Source: Thermobifida alba (lineage in GTDB: Bacteria > Actinomycetota > Actinomycetes > Streptosporangiales > Streptosporangiaceae). From it: a stretch of DNA of 64,000 bases. The stretch's first letter is position 1. The number at the start of each line of letters is the position of its first letter. Shown in pieces: positions 33,847 to 42,196 of the stretch. The position numbers and the translations under genes were made by a program. The stretch is taken from positions 3,357,501-3,421,500 of the forward strand of contig NZ_CP051627.1 in assembly GCF_023208015.1 (NCBI RefSeq), given 5' to 3'. The notes beneath the pieces are model-generated. The model did no database searches. It was not told where the DNA came from and saw nothing but the letters and a program-made list of their open reading frames with translations.

Positions 33847-34733
33847 GTGCGTCGCACCGCCTTCTTGCCGAAGAGCCCGGCGGGTCGCAGGAGGAGGACC
33901 GCGAAGATCAGGCTGAACGAGATCGCATCGCCCCACAGGCCGCCGAAGTTCGTGAGCACGAGTGTCTCCGCGAATGCCAGGGCGAACGCGCCGACGGCCA
34001 CCCCCGCCGTGCTGCCGACACCGCCGAGGATGATGCAGGCGAAGGCCTTGATGATGAGCGTCTCACCGCTTTCCGGGGTGAGCGCGCCCACGTAGAAGGT
34101 GTAGAGGACGGCGGCGAGGCCGGCGAGGCCGCCCGCCACCGCCATGGTGGCGATGGCGAACCTCCTGCGGTTCACGCCCATCATCGACGCGACCTCGGCG
34201 TCCACACCGATCGAGCGCAGTGCGAGCCCCTGCCGGGAGTGGCGCAGCCACAGTGCGATGGCCGTGGTCAGGACCGCGGCCGCGACCACGATCAGGACCT
34301 GCAGGTCACTGACGCGGAGGTCGCCGACCACGTGGATGGTCGGCTGGAAGCTGCTCTGGGTGAAGCCGAACGGGTTGCTCCTGGTCTCGTACTGGGCGAG
34401 GGCCAGCGGGATACCCGCGATACCGATCCCTCCGATGAGGATCTGCATTTCAGCCGTCCGGTGGTCCTTGGCCCACCTGGTGATCTGCTCGAAGGCGACC
34501 ACGTGCACCAGGACCGAGAGCAGCGCGCCGACGGTGACGCCCAGCGCAACGAGTGCGGTCAGGGACAGCGGGGACTGGGCGAGCACCAGGTAGCCCACGA
34601 ACGCGGCGAACATGAAGATCGATCCGTGAGCGAAGTTGAGGATGCCGATGCTTCCCCAGGCCAGGCTCATCCCCAGGGCGAACATCAGGTAGATCGAGCC
34701 GAGCGTCACAGCACCCAGAAGGTCCTGCAGCAT
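33843..34733 (-). CDS. livH: Branched-chain-type ABC transporter permease LivH
   Basis: A 296-residue permease with about eight hydrophobic segments. LivH signatures are LGSIYLMFALGMSLAWGSIGILNFAHGSIFMFAAF at the N-terminus and RSIGVDAEVASMMGVNRRRF in the central cytoplasmic loop, followed by IILGGVGSTAGVAVGAF. It pairs with LivM. It is separated from the binding-protein gene upstream by a hairpin-containing gap (34734-34819). Confidence 0.9.
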   Translation of the reverse strand: MLQDLLGAVTLGSIYLMFALGMSLAWGSIGILNFAHGSIFMFAAFVGYLVLAQSPLSLTALVALGVTVGALLSVLVHVVAFEQITRWAKDHRTAEMQILIGGIGIAGIPLALAQYETRSNPFGFTQSSFQPTIHVVGDLRVSDLQVLIVVAAAVLTTAIALWLRHSRQGLALRSIGVDAEVASMMGVNRRRFAIATMAVAGGLAGLAAVLYTFYVGALTPESGETLIIKAFACIILGGVGSTAGVAVGAFALAFAETLVLTNFGGLWGDAISFSLIFAVLLLRPAGLFGKKAVRRT

Positions 34734-34774
34734 GGTCCCTCCTCTCCACGCGGGGGGATGGGGAAGGGGGGCGG

Positions 34775-34794
34775 GGGGACGCCGGGGCGTCCCC
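34775..34794 (-). terminator. Hairpin between livK and livH (possible attenuator)
   Basis: GGGGACGCC and GGCGTCCCC form a short perfect stem in the 86-base gap between the binding-protein gene and livH. Such hairpins let the binding protein be made in excess over the membrane complex. Confidence 0.5.
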
Positions 34795-34819
34795 GCCGCG
34801 TGGTGTCCGCATGATGGCC

Positions 34820-36019
34820 CTACTCCTCGACGTCGGACGCGTAGTAGAGGAGCTTCTCGCCGTCGGCGGTCTTCTCGACGACCACCCCGGGGACGTCGAG
34901 GATGCGGTCGGTGAAGGTGAGGTCCTCACCCAGCGCGCCGGTCCACGGCTCGGCCGCGATCTCGTCGAGCGCCTTCTGGATGTCCTCGCGGTTGGCGCTG
35001 TTGGCCCGCTTGAGCGCCCTGGCGAAGAACCAGGCCGCGTCGTAGCTGTCCGCGGAGTTGAACATGGGGTCCTCCCCGTACTCCTCGCGGAAGGCCTCGG
35101 TGAACTTCCGGCTGGCCTCGTACTCCATGGAGGGGTGGTAGCCGACGGGCCACACCATTCCGGCGCCGTCCTCGCCTGCGGGGTCCAGGACCCCGGAGGC
35201 CGCGGCGGCGCTGCCGAGCACGGCTCCCTCATATCCGGCCTGGCGCAGCTGGGTCATGGCCGTCGGGTTGGCCGCACCGATGAGAAGGACGGCGACACCG
35301 TCGGGGTCGTCCTTGAGCAGCTGCGAGATGGGTGCCGTGAAGTCCTGGGTGCTGCCCTGGGTGGCGACGGAGCTGACGACCTCGATGCCCAGCTCCTCAG
35401 CCATGGCGGGCAGGGTCTCCTCGCCGATCATCTCCAGGCTGGGGGTGGCGGCGGTGTAGAGGATGCCCATCGTCTTCCACCCCTGCTCCTTCATGAACTT
35501 GGAGAGGATGGGGTAGTAGACGTTCATGGTGGGGGTGAGGCGGAAGGTGTACTCGCCGATCACCACGCCGTCGCTTCCCGCCTGGGTGAAGATGATCGGC
35601 ATCTTGCTGTTCTGCGCGATCGGCGCCTGAGCCACCGCCGACTCGCTCTGCACGGCACCGAAGACCGCCGAGACGCTGTCGTCGGTGATCGCCTTGGTCA
35701 GTTCGCTCGCCGCGGTCTGCGAGTCTCCGGCGGTGTCGACCTCCTCCATCTCGATCGTGGTGTCGCCCAGGAATCCGGACTCGTTGATCTCCTTGATGGC
35801 GAGGCGGTGGCCCTCGTCGGCAGCGATACCGTTCTGCGCGGCGGGCCCGGTGACCGGGTTGGTCGACACGACGCGGACCACCGGCGGCGGGCCGTCCCCG
35901 CTTTCCGGCCCGGCTGCGCCGCCGCCCTCACCGCTTCCGCACGCGCTGGCGGCGAGCAGAGCTCCGACCACGGCGACCACTGATACCGGACGCCACCACG
36001 GCAGCTTGTTTGCGTTCAT
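34820..36019 (-). CDS. livK: ABC transporter substrate-binding lipoprotein (LivK-like)
   Basis: A 399-residue secreted protein from ATG 36019 (GGAGGG upstream). A signal peptide with the lipobox LLAASAC and the following GSGEGGG linker predict a lipoprotein anchored outside the membrane. The Leu/Ile/Val-binding fold is visible: VVRVVSTNPVTGPAAQNG, INESGFLGDTTIEMEEVDTAGD, AVFGAVQSESAVAQAPIAQ and YDAAWFFARALKRANS. Family members bind amino acids but also aromatic and aliphatic acids or amides. In this catabolic regulon a carboxylic acid ligand is plausible. Operator site g lies 60 bases upstream. Confidence 0.9.
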   Translation of the reverse strand: MNANKLPWWRPVSVVAVVGALLAASACGSGEGGGAAGPESGDGPPPVVRVVSTNPVTGPAAQNGIAADEGHRLAIKEINESGFLGDTTIEMEEVDTAGDSQTAASELTKAITDDSVSAVFGAVQSESAVAQAPIAQNSKMPIIFTQAGSDGVVIGEYTFRLTPTMNVYYPILSKFMKEQGWKTMGILYTAATPSLEMIGEETLPAMAEELGIEVVSSVATQGSTQDFTAPISQLLKDDPDGVAVLLIGAANPTAMTQLRQAGYEGAVLGSAAAASGVLDPAGEDGAGMVWPVGYHPSMEYEASRKFTEAFREEYGEDPMFNSADSYDAAWFFARALKRANSANREDIQKALDEIAAEPWTGALGEDLTFTDRILDVPGVVVEKTADGEKLLYYASDVEE

Positions 36020-36078
36020 CAGCCCTCCGGCCACGTTGGAAAGACCACAAGTCAGGTGCCTGTTGGCCGAACAGTCAC

Positions 36079-36095
36079 TTACTTACCGGTCAAAC
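36079..36095. promoter_or_regulatory. Island operator site g (livK promoter)
   Basis: TTACTTACCGGTCAAAC with core ACTTACCG at 36081-36088. It lies 60 bases before the livK start, the same distance as site h before its gene. Confidence 0.6.
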
Positions 36096-36250
36096 AGCAA
36101 CCAGGGTCACATCCCAGTTCAAGAGGGCTGCCGGAGAAGTTCGCAAATTGACCCACCTGTTCCGCTGCAGGTCGGCGGCGTAGAGCCGCCGCTGGAGCGC
36201 AGCGCGACGGCCTGCCTCCCCTGCGTGCCCGGGGACGGGGCCGCAAGCAG

Positions 36251-36292
36251 CCGGGGCGGTGGACCCGCGGAGCCGCGGGTCCACCGCCCCGG
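36251..36292 (-). terminator. Perfect 20-bp hairpin after the MaoC gene
   Basis: The arms 36251-36270 and 36273-36292 are perfectly complementary (CCGGGGCGGTGGACCCGCGG on one side). It lies just beyond the stop of the second MaoC gene and isolates that operon from livK. Confidence 0.8.
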
Positions 36293-36314
36293 TGAGGCAG
36301 CACGTCCGGTCCGC

Positions 36315-36734
36315 TCAGCCGACCTCGTCGACGACGACCTCCGCCGTCCCGGACACCAGCCGCTGCCCGTCGTCCCGCCGCAGCCACACGTCGCAGACGG
36401 CGACCCGGACCCCGCCGTCGTCGCGCACCTCGGTGACCTCCCCGCCGGCCTCCACCCGGTCCCCGGCGAAGACGTTGGCCTCGAAGCGCACGCGCACCCG
36501 GCGTATCGCCGCGGGGTCGCCCACCCACTCCAGCAGCATGTTGACGATGTACCCGAGGTTCGCCGGCCCCTGGTTGACCACCCGGTCCCCCAGGCCCAGC
36601 GCCCGCGTGGCCTCAGGGTCGAAGTGGATGGGGTTGGGGTCGCGCATGAGCGCCGACATCGTCTTCATACGGGCCGCCTCGACCCGCTCCAGCCGCCACG
36701 GGGGAATCCGGAACCCCGGCGCTACCGTGCCCAT
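36315..36734 (-). CDS. MaoC-like hot-dog dehydratase
   Basis: A 139-residue single hot-dog protein. The hydratase-2 motif appears as MRDPNPIHFDPEATRALG (residues about 30-47), with the D-N/P-x-x-H catalytic dyad positions (D and H of DPNPIH). NQGPANLGYIVNMLLEW follows in the central helix. It should hydrate an enoyl-CoA to the R-3-hydroxyacyl-CoA, probably as a heterodimer with the next upstream hot-dog gene, which it abuts with no gap. Confidence 0.82.
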   Translation of the reverse strand: MGTVAPGFRIPPWRLERVEAARMKTMSALMRDPNPIHFDPEATRALGLGDRVVNQGPANLGYIVNMLLEWVGDPAAIRRVRVRFEANVFAGDRVEAGGEVTEVRDDGGVRVAVCDVWLRRDDGQRLVSGTAEVVVDEVG

Positions 36735-37172
36735 TCACGACCTCCGCGGGAAGACGTAGGTGTTGGTGAGGAAGGCCACCGCCGCCCCCTGCTCGTCGCG
36801 GATCGCCGTCTCCACCCGCATGAGGTCGAAGACTCCGCTCCTGCCCCTCTTGCGGACCAGGTCGACGACCCGTGCACTCCCCCGCAGGGTCTCGCCCACC
36901 CGCAGGGGACGGACCTGCCTCAGGTCCGTCTCACCGATCATCGGACCGTCCTCCGGGCGGCAGTGGACCAGGTCGAGCAGGGAGGCGATGTCGAAGCCCA
37001 CCCCCCGCATGCCGGCGTGGAAGACGTACGTGGGGTGCAGTACGCCCTCGGGGAGGGGAGGCGAGCAGAGCACGTCCGACATGAGCCACGACTCGTAGGG
37101 AGGCACGCTGAAGCTCCCCCCGGGCAGCTCCTTGCCGACCAGCCGCTCCCTCAGTTCGTCGATGTCGACCAC
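36735..37172 (-). CDS. MaoC-like N-terminal (FAS1-type) dehydratase domain protein
   Basis: A 145-residue hot-dog protein from GTG 37172, placed by GGAGGGG upstream. Features are VPPYESWLMSDVL, LHPTYVFHAGMRGVGFD, MIGETDLRQVRPLRVGETLRGSARVVDL and a closing FLTNTYVFPRR, the pattern of the MaoC N-terminal dehydratase family. It lacks the D-x-x-x-x-H catalytic motif seen in its neighbour, so it is probably the substrate-binding partner of a two-chain hydratase such as ChsH1/ChsH2 or HadAB-type pairs. Confidence 0.75.
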   Translation of the reverse strand: MVDIDELRERLVGKELPGGSFSVPPYESWLMSDVLCSPPLPEGVLHPTYVFHAGMRGVGFDIASLLDLVHCRPEDGPMIGETDLRQVRPLRVGETLRGSARVVDLVRKRGRSGVFDLMRVETAIRDEQGAAVAFLTNTYVFPRRS

Positions 37173-37212
37173 GTACCCCTCCGCCTCACCGGGTCCACCT
37201 CGCACCGCGGGG

Positions 37213-37256
37213 CGCCCGCCGGCGGTCCGGGGCCGGCCCCGGACCGCCGGCGGGCG
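37213..37256 (-). terminator. 44-bp perfect palindrome between carboxylase beta and MaoC genes
   Basis: Positions 37213-37234 and 37235-37256 are exact reverse complements (centre GGCCGGCC, arms 22 bp). It lies just behind the carboxylase beta stop codon and 41 bases before the MaoC-like start. It may be a partial terminator or an mRNA stabiliser that lowers expression of the two hydratase genes. Confidence 0.7.
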
Positions 37257-37273
37257 GCTCCCGTCCGGGATCG

Positions 37274-38851
37274 TCACCGCGGCCACTCCCGCACCACCCG
37301 CTCGGTGCGGCCTCCCCAGGCGATCTCGATGGCCCGGGCCACCACCTCCCGGGTCTGGGCGGGTTCGATCACGTCGTCCAGGGACAGGTGCGCGGCGGCC
37401 TCCCACGGCTCGGACTCGGCCAGCCACTCCTTGGTCAGCTCCTCGACCAGTGCGTCGCGGGCGGCCACGCCCTGCTCGGCGCGGACCTTCTCCATACGGC
37501 GCCGGTAGACGGTGCGGATGCCGGCTTCGGGGGCCATGAAGCCGAGTTCCGCCGAAGGCCAGGCGAACAGGAAATCCGGGTGGGTGGGACGGCCCCCCAT
37601 CGCGAAGTGCCCGCCGCCGTAGGCCTTGCGGATCACCACGCCGACCTTGGGCACCCGTGCGGTGGTGATGCGGGAGACCAGCGACTCGTAGCCGCGCAGC
37701 ACGCCGCCGCGCTCGGCCTCCCGGCCGATCATCAGTCCGGGCACGTCGTGGAGGAACAGGAGCGGGATGTTGTAGGTGTCGCACAGGTCGACGAAGGCCC
37801 GTTCCTTGGCCAGGGCCTGCGGGTCGAGCGCACCGGCGCGGACGATCGGCTGGTTGGCGATGACGCCCACCGGTTTTCCTTCGATCCGGGCGAGCACGGT
37901 GATGACGCTGGCCCCCCAGGCCGCACCCCACGGGAAGATGGTCTGGGCGTCGACGATCGCCTCGATGACGTCGTTCATGTCGTAGCCGGAACGGCTGCCG
38001 ACCGGGACGATGTTCTCCAGCTCGCTCGGCGGGACCGCCGGGTCGACCGCGGGAGCCACGGGGGCGGGCTGTGCGGCGTTGGACGGCAGGTAGGACAGGA
38101 ACGCGGCGATGGCGTCCATGGCCGCCTGCTCGTCCTCGACGACCATGTGCACGTTGCCGACGTCCTGGACGGCCTCGGGTCCGCCCAGCTCCTCGTCGCT
38201 GATCTCCTCGCCGAGCGCGGCCTCGACCACCGAGGGGCCGGACAGCGCGAGCGAGCTGTCGCGCTTCATCACGACGAAGTCCGCGGTGGAAGCGTGCAGT
38301 GCGGAGTCGCCGTAGGAGGGGCCGAGCACGGCCGCGGCACGCGGCACCGGCGGCTCGGTCTCCCGCGGACCGAGGAAGGTCGCGAAGTCGAGCGGGAGCC
38401 CGGAGAAGCGCCAGCCCATCACGTCGGGCATCCGCCCGCCGTCGGCGTCGCACAGCAGCACGAGGGGGAAGCCGTAGCGCTGCGCCTGCTCGATGACCCG
38501 CCCCTGCTTGCGCATGCTGGTGGGGGCGGTGGTCCCGGCCAGGACGCTGGCGTCGATGCCGATCAGGCCGACCCTGCGTCCGTCGATCGTGCCGAATCCG
38601 GTGACCACGGCGTCGCCGGGCACCGGCTTGTGGATCCGCCGCTCGGGCAGGCCCAGGCCGCCCGTCTCGAAGAACGAGCCGGGGTCGAGGATCATGTCGA
38701 TGCGCTCGCGCACCGGCAGCCGACCGGAGGCGCGGTGCTTGGCGAGTCCTTCTTCTCCCCCCATCCGCAGCGACTCCTCGCGCCGCCGCCGCAGCTCCTC
38801 GATGCGCTGTCGCATCGTGACCTCGGCTGTGGACTCACCGCCGTCAACCAT
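37274..38851 (-). CDS. Acyl-CoA carboxylase beta subunit (carboxyltransferase), divergent
   Basis: A 525-residue carboxyltransferase from ATG 38851 (AAGGAGG eight bases upstream). N-terminal half: LAKHRASGRLPVRERIDMILDPGSFFETG, then SVLAGTTAPTSMRKQGRVIEQAQRYGFPLVLLCDADGGRMPD. C-terminal half: VPVGSRSGYDMNDVIEAIVD, AWGASVITVLARIEGKPVGVIANQP, LLFLHDVPGLMIGREAE, and IRKAYGGGHFAMGG. It would move carboxyl from biotin to an acyl-CoA. The usual propionyl-CoA carboxylase motif DSGGAR is replaced by DADGGR, so the substrate is not simply propionyl-CoA. The likely biotin partner is encoded at 27982-29766. Confidence 0.85.
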   Translation of the reverse strand: MVDGGESTAEVTMRQRIEELRRRREESLRMGGEEGLAKHRASGRLPVRERIDMILDPGSFFETGGLGLPERRIHKPVPGDAVVTGFGTIDGRRVGLIGIDASVLAGTTAPTSMRKQGRVIEQAQRYGFPLVLLCDADGGRMPDVMGWRFSGLPLDFATFLGPRETEPPVPRAAAVLGPSYGDSALHASTADFVVMKRDSSLALSGPSVVEAALGEEISDEELGGPEAVQDVGNVHMVVEDEQAAMDAIAAFLSYLPSNAAQPAPVAPAVDPAVPPSELENIVPVGSRSGYDMNDVIEAIVDAQTIFPWGAAWGASVITVLARIEGKPVGVIANQPIVRAGALDPQALAKERAFVDLCDTYNIPLLFLHDVPGLMIGREAERGGVLRGYESLVSRITTARVPKVGVVIRKAYGGGHFAMGGRPTHPDFLFAWPSAELGFMAPEAGIRTVYRRRMEKVRAEQGVAARDALVEELTKEWLAESEPWEAAAHLSLDDVIEPAQTREVVARAIEIAWGGRTERVVREWPR

Positions 38852-38912
38852 CGGCCGTTCCTCCTTACGCATCGGGCGTCATTGGCTCCGGGGGAGCCCT
38901 CATGCCGATGAA

Positions 38913-38932
38913 TTTACCATACGGTCAGTAAA
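38913..38932. promoter_or_regulatory. Island operator site h (carboxylase beta promoter)
   Basis: TTTACCATACGGTCAGTAAA; read on the minus strand it is TTTACTGACCGTATGGTAAA, with TTTAC/GTAAA arms. It is 61 bases upstream of the carboxylase beta start, in an A/T-rich patch unusual for this genome. Confidence 0.6.
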
Positions 38933-39046
38933 ATAAAAAAGTGCCGATCACCCCGAGAAGCCGAAAAAATCCCCTCCTACCTCGACAAATACGAAGAGGG
39001 GGCCTTCTGGACGGCGCTTTCACCATCCACCCCGGAGAACAGAACA

Positions 39047-39080
39047 CGCCCCCGGAGGACTGGGTCGCCCTCCGGGGGCG
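39047..39080 (-). terminator. Hairpin after the second acyl-CoA dehydrogenase gene
   Basis: CGCCCCCGGAGG pairs with CCTCCGGGGGCG around a ten-base loop, about 40 bases past the stop codon. Confidence 0.7.
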
Positions 39081-39121
39081 TCGGGGCCGTGTCCGCGCCG
39101 GGCGGACGCACTCGGTGCCGC

Positions 39122-40294
39122 CTAGAAGGAGCGCGGCAGCCCGAGACTCTCGCCGATGTAGTTGCGGGCCATCTCGTTGCTGATCGGGCCGATGCGCAGC
39201 AGCCGCACGTCACGCCAGTAGCGCTGCATGTCGTACTCCATCGAGTAGCCGTAGCCGCCCAGCAACTGGATGCCGAAGTCGGCCGCTTCCACGGCGTACT
39301 CGGCGGCCAGGCACTTGGCCATGGTCGCCTCCACGCCGCACGGCTTCCCGGCGCGCTCCAGCCAGGCCGCGCGGTAGGTGTGCATCCGCGCTGTCTCCAG
39401 CTTCATCGCGATGTCGGCGATACCGTGCTGGATCGCCTGCATCGCGCCGATCGGCTTCCCGAAGGCGTGCCGCTGCTTGGCGTACTCCACGGCGTCCTCC
39501 AGCACCCCCTGCAGGATGCCGGTACACATCGCCGCCACCATGATCCGCTCGCTGTTGAGCGAGGCCAGGATCTGTGTCCAGCCGTTGTCCACCTCGCCGA
39601 TCACGTCCTCGTCGGGGACGAACACGTCCTCGAAGGCCACCTCGCACGACTGCACCGAGCGCATGCCGAGCTTGGGGATGGGCCTGGCCGTCAGCCCCGG
39701 GGACCCGCCCCGGACCAGGAAGGCCGTCAGGCCGCGGGACGGCTTGTCCGCTTCGGAGGTGCGGGCCACCACCATGATCCGGTCGGCGGTGTTCGACATG
39801 GTCGACCAGATCTTGGTGCCGTTCAGCACGAACCCGCCGTCGACCCGGGTGGCCCGGGTCCGCATGGCGCGCAGCACGTCGGTGCCGCCGCCCGGTTCGG
39901 TCAGGGCGAAGGCGAACCTCGTCTCCCCCTTCGCGATCGAGGGCAGCAGTGCCCTCTTCTGCTCGTCCGTGCCGAAGGTGCTGACCGCCTTGGCGCCCGA
40001 CCACACCGTGACGCCCCAGGCCCAGGCCAGCCCAGCCAGGGAACGGGACAGCTCCTCGCAGACGATCACCTGGTCGATCAGGTCACCGCCCTGGCCGCCG
40101 TACTCCTCGGGGATGCCGATGCCGTTGAGCCCGGCCTCGGCGATCCGCCGCGTCAGTTCGTAGGGGAACTCCTCCGCCGCCTCCCACTCGCGGGCCGCGG
40201 ACTTGGGGCACTCCCGCTCCACGAACTCGCGCACGGTCTGGCGGAGCAGCTCCTGCTCCTCGGTGAGCTCGAAGTTCAGCCCCGTACCAGCCAT
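39122..40294 (-). CDS. Acyl-CoA dehydrogenase (second copy)
   Basis: A 390-residue flavoprotein from ATG 40294. FAFALTEPGGGTDVLRAM and NGTKIWSTMSNTADRIMVVART give the FAD/acyl-CoA region. The C-terminal LLGGYGYSMEYDMQRYWRDVRLLRIGPISNEMARNYIGESLGLP contains the usual R-D and substrate-binding positions. GPISNEMARN replaces the more common YEGTSEIQR pattern, so the substrate range may be unusual. It lies 28 bases behind the acyl-CoA ligase gene and is probably in its operon, acting on the CoA ester that ligase makes. Confidence 0.88.
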   Translation of the reverse strand: MAGTGLNFELTEEQELLRQTVREFVERECPKSAAREWEAAEEFPYELTRRIAEAGLNGIGIPEEYGGQGGDLIDQVIVCEELSRSLAGLAWAWGVTVWSGAKAVSTFGTDEQKRALLPSIAKGETRFAFALTEPGGGTDVLRAMRTRATRVDGGFVLNGTKIWSTMSNTADRIMVVARTSEADKPSRGLTAFLVRGGSPGLTARPIPKLGMRSVQSCEVAFEDVFVPDEDVIGEVDNGWTQILASLNSERIMVAAMCTGILQGVLEDAVEYAKQRHAFGKPIGAMQAIQHGIADIAMKLETARMHTYRAAWLERAGKPCGVEATMAKCLAAEYAVEAADFGIQLLGGYGYSMEYDMQRYWRDVRLLRIGPISNEMARNYIGESLGLPRSF

Positions 40295-40322
40295 CGTCCT
40301 CGCCCTCTTTCCACTGCCTGGT

Positions 40323-42041
40323 TCACCGTGTCCGCCCGACTGACGCGGACTGCTCGGCCTGCTCCGCGAGGAAGCGTTCACGGAGTTTGAACTTCTGGAT
40401 CTTCGTGGTGGACATGGGCCACTCGTCGCCCTTGACGAAGCGGACTGCCCGCGGCACCTTGAAGGAGGCGATCCTGCCCCGGCAGTGCTCGATCAGCTCC
40501 TCCTCGGTGGCCTCCCGGCCGTCGTGCAGCTCCGCGTAGACGACCGGCACCTCGACCAGACGGGGGTCGGGCACACCGATGGCCTGGGCGAGCTTGACCG
40601 CGGGGTGGGTGCCGATGTGGGCCTCGATCTCGGCAGGGGCCACGTTCTCCCCGCCGACCTTCATCATCTCCTTGATCCGCCCCAGGAACATGACCTGGCC
40701 GTGCTCGTTCACGGTCCCGTAGTCGCCGATGCGGATCCACCCGTCCTCCAGGACCGCCTCGGCGGTCTTCTCGGGGTCCCCGTAGTAGCCGGAGAAGGTG
40801 TTGTAGCCGCGGATGTGCAGCTCTCCCGGCTCGTTGGGGCCGAGCACCGTGCCGTCGGGCCCGACCACGCGGATCTCCACCCCGGGCTGGACCGTGCCGC
40901 ACCCGTAGAGCCGCTGTTCCTCGCTGTCGGTGACCCGGTTGAAGCTCGCCGGGCCGCACTCGGTCGCGCCGTAGGTGGTCAGCTGCACGGCGTGCGGGGC
41001 GAACTTCTGGAACTGCTTGAGCGTCTCGGGCGGGGCGACGTTGAGGTAGGCCTTGACCGAGCTGAGGTCGGTCTCGGGGAAGCGGGGGTGGGTGAGCATC
41101 GCCTGCATGATCGGCGGATAGGTCGGGTACAGCAGGGTGGCCCGCTCCTCCTCGATCTGCTTCAGGGAGCGCTCGGCGTCGAACCAGGCGTCGGTGATGA
41201 AGGTCCCCCCGTGGCCGAGGGTGAAGGTCAGCGGCCCCAGCGCGGCGACGTGGAACAGGGGCAGCGGGTCCCAGAAGCGGTCCTCTTCCGTCATCCCGAA
41301 GCAGCGCCCGGTACTCATCCAGATGCGGATGAACGCCTCGTGGGTCAGCATCGCGCCCCGGGGCTCGCTGGTGGTCCCCGAGGTGTAGAGGATCATCATC
41401 AGGTCCCGCAGTGCCACGCCGGAGCAGGAGCGTGCCAGCTCGTCGGCGTCCGCCCGTTCCGCCATGGCGCGGAACTCGGCCCCGGTGACCAGCCCCGGCT
41501 GGGGCCCGTCGGCCAGGGTGACCACCGCCCGCAGCTCCGGGAAGTCGGGGAGGTCCAGGCGGGCCGGGTCGGAGGCCTCGCCGAGTCCGGGGAGGCCGTC
41601 CCTGAGCAGCTGGGCGAAGTCGGTACGGGGTCCGCAGTCGGTGGTGATGACCGCGCTCAGATCGGCGTCCTTGACCAGGAACTTCAGTTCGCTCGTGCGG
41701 TAGCGGGCGTTGATGGGGACGACGACCCCGCCCATCATCGCGATCCCGAAGAGGCTGGAGACGAGGTCGGGGTGGTTGGTCATGAGGATGCCGACGTGCT
41801 GCCGGGGGCGGATGCCCAGTCCGCGCAGCGAGCGCGCGATGCTCCAGGCGCGGTCGGCGAGCTCGCGGTAGGTGATGCGGCGGTCGGGGAAGACGACGGC
41901 CTCCTTGTCCGGCCACCTCCGGGCGCCCCGCAGGAGCAGCTGCCCCATGGGGAGTATCTCCTCAGCGAGCGCCACCGCCGCGTGGCCTGCTTCTGCCGCT
42001 GTCTCCTGACCCCATCCCTGCGTGATCTGAGGTTGCCCCAT
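40323..42041 (-). CDS. Acyl-CoA synthetase (AMP-binding, class I adenylate-forming)
   Basis: A 572-residue ligase from ATG 42041 with AAGGGAG seven bases upstream. The P-loop is MILYTSGTTSEPRGAMLTH. It has arginine where most have TGxPKG lysine, a conservative change. Then come TYGATECGPASF, DGWIRIGDYGTV, and the hinge LGRIKEMMKVGGENVAPAEIE, with a C-terminal catalytic lysine in STTKIQKFKLRE. It activates a free carboxylic acid to its acyl-CoA, the entry step of the island. Its promoter region contains operator-like site j. Confidence 0.9.
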   Translation of the reverse strand: MGQPQITQGWGQETAAEAGHAAVALAEEILPMGQLLLRGARRWPDKEAVVFPDRRITYRELADRAWSIARSLRGLGIRPRQHVGILMTNHPDLVSSLFGIAMMGGVVVPINARYRTSELKFLVKDADLSAVITTDCGPRTDFAQLLRDGLPGLGEASDPARLDLPDFPELRAVVTLADGPQPGLVTGAEFRAMAERADADELARSCSGVALRDLMMILYTSGTTSEPRGAMLTHEAFIRIWMSTGRCFGMTEEDRFWDPLPLFHVAALGPLTFTLGHGGTFITDAWFDAERSLKQIEEERATLLYPTYPPIMQAMLTHPRFPETDLSSVKAYLNVAPPETLKQFQKFAPHAVQLTTYGATECGPASFNRVTDSEEQRLYGCGTVQPGVEIRVVGPDGTVLGPNEPGELHIRGYNTFSGYYGDPEKTAEAVLEDGWIRIGDYGTVNEHGQVMFLGRIKEMMKVGGENVAPAEIEAHIGTHPAVKLAQAIGVPDPRLVEVPVVYAELHDGREATEEELIEHCRGRIASFKVPRAVRFVKGDEWPMSTTKIQKFKLRERFLAEQAEQSASVGRTR

Positions 42042-42117
42042 CAGAACGCTCCCTTTCGCCGGGTCCCGGAGGTCAGCCGGACCCCCTGCTTTCTCCTTCG
42101 GCCGGTCCACGATAAGC

Positions 42118-42140
42118 AGATAACCATCCGGTTGATTATC
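42118..42140. promoter_or_regulatory. Island operator-like site j (acyl-CoA ligase promoter), degenerate
   Basis: The minus strand reads GATAATCAACCGGATGGTTA, aligning with sites e and h through the ACCG and ATGGT-A blocks. AACC-ATCC-GGTT is itself an inverted repeat. It is 76 bases upstream of the ligase start. This is the weakest member of the set. Confidence 0.4.
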
Positions 42141-42196
42141 AACGTCATATGTGATGCGGGACACGGAAAGATCCGTGTGCCGCGCTGCCCGTCGGC

